15,085 nt of DNA from Gallionellaceae bacterium. GTDB lineage: Bacteria > Pseudomonadota > Gammaproteobacteria > Burkholderiales > Gallionellaceae. The translations under genes and the position numbers were made by a program. This document shows, piece after piece, positions 13,301 to 15,085 of this stretch. The notes under the pieces are model-generated. The model was not told the DNA's origin. It did no database searches and was given only the letters and a program-made list of their open reading frames with translations. How positions within the stretch are numbered: position 1 is the stretch's first letter; every line of letters begins with the position of its first letter. The stretch lies in contig PLYB01000060.1 in the NCBI GenBank assembly GCA_003151655.1, positions 234 to 15,318 on the forward strand. Reading direction: 5' to 3'.

Positions 13301-14959
13301 ATGTTTAATTCGCTATCACTCAAGAGAAAGCTTTTTCTCCTGGAAGCCACGTCATTTACCATGTTTTTGCTGATGGTCATCTTCGGAATAATGCAGATGC
13401 ATAACTCGAAGGAGGATGGCAAAGATAATCTCGTGCGCCTTCATGCCGACATTGATGCAATGAGTCACATCGAAACGATGAACATCGCTTTTCTTAAAGA
13501 GGTGAAACTTGCGAAAGATGTCTGGATACGCGGTGGCGATCCGGCAAATCAAAAAAAATATCGTGGTGAATTTGTCGATCAAGCCGATCAGTTTGAAAAG
13601 AACAGGCTCTCCGCACTGGACATATTACAAAAATCATCAACAGATCAAAAAGGTTTGGATGATTTCATCGCCAGACTAAATACGTTAAGCGGTGAGCATC
13701 AATCGCTAAGTGGAAAATACCTCGCGCAAATCGACGCGCACGTCAGCACCGCAGATTCCGATGCCAGAGTGGCAGGAATTGACCGGCCATTGACTAAAAT
13801 GGTTACGGAGTTGCGCAATGATTTTTCCAAATTCGTAGAAGAAAAAAATCTGGAAAAAATCAAGCTTGCGCAAGAAAGTTATGAGCAACACAGGAATGCC
13901 ATGATTGTGTTGGCATTTGTTGCATTGTGCTTGTCTGTGTTTTTGAGCAAGCTCATCGTACGCAGTGTGTTGCAACAATTGGGAGGAGACCCGCAAGAGG
14001 TTGCCCAGATTATCCACGTTATGGCATCTGGAAACTTTACTCTGGTGCCTCACAAAGCTCCTGCCGAAGGTAGTTTGTTGGCCAGCACTTATGGGATGCA
14101 AGCCCAATTGCGGTCAATGATTGAAACCACCAAAAACCATACACATGACTTGATTGACATGGCGCATAGCTTTGCCGCCGCCGCCAAACAGATTTCGCAA
14201 AGTGTCAATCATGAAGCTGATTCCGTGTCGAGCATGGCAGCAGCGATTGAGCAACTGAGTACTTCTTCAATGCACATATCGCAACAGGGGGATGATGCGA
14301 AGGCAATAGCTACCAGTTCGCGCCAAAGTGCCCAAGACGGGGCTTCTATCATCAATAAGACAGTGTCCGGTTTGTTGACTGCCGCACAAGAAATCGAAAG
14401 CGCCTCAAAAGATGTTTCTCATCTGGGGGACGACGCTTCGCGCATCAATGATGTGGTCAACGTTATCCGCGATATAGCCGATCAAACAAATTTGCTGGCA
14501 TTGAATGCCGCTATTGAGGCTGCGCGGGCAGGTGAGCAAGGCCGCGGGTTCGCTGTCGTCGCGGACGAAGTTCGAAAACTGGCCGAGCGCACATCGAATG
14601 CCACGACTGAAATAAATCAAATGTCTGCGAATATCGGAGATGTGGCCAAAAATGCATTGAACGGTATGGCAAAAGTAGTCAATACGACAAGAGAGGGTGT
14701 GGCGGATGCCGAATCGGCACAATCATCAATAAGCAACATCCAACATAGTTTCGGCGAGGTTTCCAGAGTAATCGACGAGATTTCAAATTCATTGGCGGAA
14801 CAAAATGCAGCATCCAACGATTTGGCTGGAAACACAGAGCGTATCGCTCAAATGGCCGAAGAAAACTCAAGTGCCGCAAAAAGTCTATTGGAGTTGGCTC
14901 AGGATCTTGAAAGCAAGGCTGGGCAAGTTAGGAGCACGGTGGAAGTTTTCAAGGTCTGA
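13301..14959 (+). CDS. Methyl-accepting chemotaxis protein
   Basis: This 552-residue transmembrane chemoreceptor signals to CheA/CheW. The first membrane segment is at about 11-33, followed by a periplasmic helical sensor (about 34-198, four-helix-bundle style, with AKDVWIRGGDPANQKKYRGE at 71-90). The second membrane segment is at about 200-220. A HAMP-like region starting near QQLGGDPQEV (225-234) leads to the coiled-coil signalling domain. The hairpin tip is the invariant RDIADQTNLLALNAAIEAAR ... GRGFAVVADEVRKLAERT (390-431). The protein ends VRSTVEVFKV without an NWETF-like tether, so CheR/CheB must reach it without that docking site. The ATG at 13301 is chosen because GGAG at 13290-13293 has a seven-base spacing and the upstream in-frame codons would precede the membrane segment with no support. 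A probable CheV/CheW-like gene follows after 92 bases. The ligand is unknown. Confidence 0.95.
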   Translation: MFNSLSLKRKLFLLEATSFTMFLLMVIFGIMQMHNSKEDGKDNLVRLHADIDAMSHIETMNIAFLKEVKLAKDVWIRGGDPANQKKYRGEFVDQADQFEKNRLSALDILQKSSTDQKGLDDFIARLNTLSGEHQSLSGKYLAQIDAHVSTADSDARVAGIDRPLTKMVTELRNDFSKFVEEKNLEKIKLAQESYEQHRNAMIVLAFVALCLSVFLSKLIVRSVLQQLGGDPQEVAQIIHVMASGNFTLVPHKAPAEGSLLASTYGMQAQLRSMIETTKNHTHDLIDMAHSFAAAAKQISQSVNHEADSVSSMAAAIEQLSTSSMHISQQGDDAKAIATSSRQSAQDGASIINKTVSGLLTAAQEIESASKDVSHLGDDASRINDVVNVIRDIADQTNLLALNAAIEAARAGEQGRGFAVVADEVRKLAERTSNATTEINQMSANIGDVAKNALNGMAKVVNTTREGVADAESAQSSISNIQHSFGEVSRVIDEISNSLAEQNAASNDLAGNTERIAQMAEENSSAAKSLLELAQDLESKAGQVRSTVEVFKV

Positions 14960-15051
14960 TATATCGCTTTTCTCGGGTTTCGGTTTTACTATGCCATTGC
15001 ATTTTAATGCGTGACCATGGCCGCTACAGATAATTTGGAAAGATTATAAAT

Positions 15052-15085
15052 ATGTCCGAATTGTTAAAAAATATTGATGCGCGCA
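15052..15085 (+). CDS. Start of a probable CheV/CheW-like chemotaxis gene (cut by window end)
   Basis: Only the first 11 codons are present: MSELLKNIDAR. This opening resembles the start of CheV/CheW-type coupling proteins in betaproteobacteria, which often begin with a short helix of the form LL-x-x-I-D-A-R-T. A GGAAAG lies upstream (15037-15042). The place directly behind a chemoreceptor fits. With so few residues this is a suggestion, not an identification. Confidence 0.45.
   Translation, partial: MSELLKNIDAR

Overview
The window looks like chromosome from a freshwater-type betaproteobacterium, probably in the Nitrosomonadales/Gallionellales range. This is inferred from the character of the proteins (Amt-type transporter, LytS/LytR-type pair, HDOD-containing hybrid kinase, chemoreceptor next to a CheW/CheV-like gene) and from the moderate base composition. 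It was not tested by any search. Most genes are ordinary chromosomal ones. Two short patches (about 3.5-4.5 kb and 8.2-9.4 kb) carry clear signs of insertion and gene decay.

Left part (1-2.6 kb). A NUDIX hydrolase is followed by an ammonium transporter gene. Its upstream region shows a near-consensus sigma-54 promoter (829-844) and NtrC-like sites (best at 750-766), so it should be induced by nitrogen limitation. Downstream are a pair of 20-bp-spaced direct repeats, a 32-residue single-span membrane protein and a possible 30-residue ORF.

Decayed regulator and cassette (2.6-4.5 kb). A LysR-type regulator on the minus strand is frameshifted at a CA/TG dinucleotide tract. Divergent from it is a lipoprotein gene that has been interrupted. 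A 665-bp unit (3720-4384) bounded by perfect 11-bp inverted repeats sits inside it, and this unit carries exactly one gene, an M23-family peptidase. Removing the unit joins the two halves of the lipoprotein gene in frame. This is the most unusual structure in the window.

Middle (4.7-8.1 kb). A small outer-membrane beta-barrel protein (+) faces a translationally coupled LytS-type histidine kinase and LytTR response regulator (both -). Behind them is a second small secreted, probably outer-membrane, protein (-).

Decayed island (8.2-9.6 kb). The 5' part of a tyrosine recombinase gene is fused in frame to the 3' half of an apolipoprotein N-acyltransferase-like gene, which itself has at least two frameshifts and a G9 tract. 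Short hairpins, a palindrome and direct repeats lie upstream.

Right part (9.6-15.1 kb). A 797-residue HDOD-REC-PAS-HisKA_2 kinase (-) is divergent from an ANTAR-type response regulator (+), a likely signalling pair acting on RNA antitermination. After a terminator and a poorly coding stretch comes a methyl-accepting chemotaxis protein, then the first codons of a probable CheV/CheW-like gene cut by the window end.
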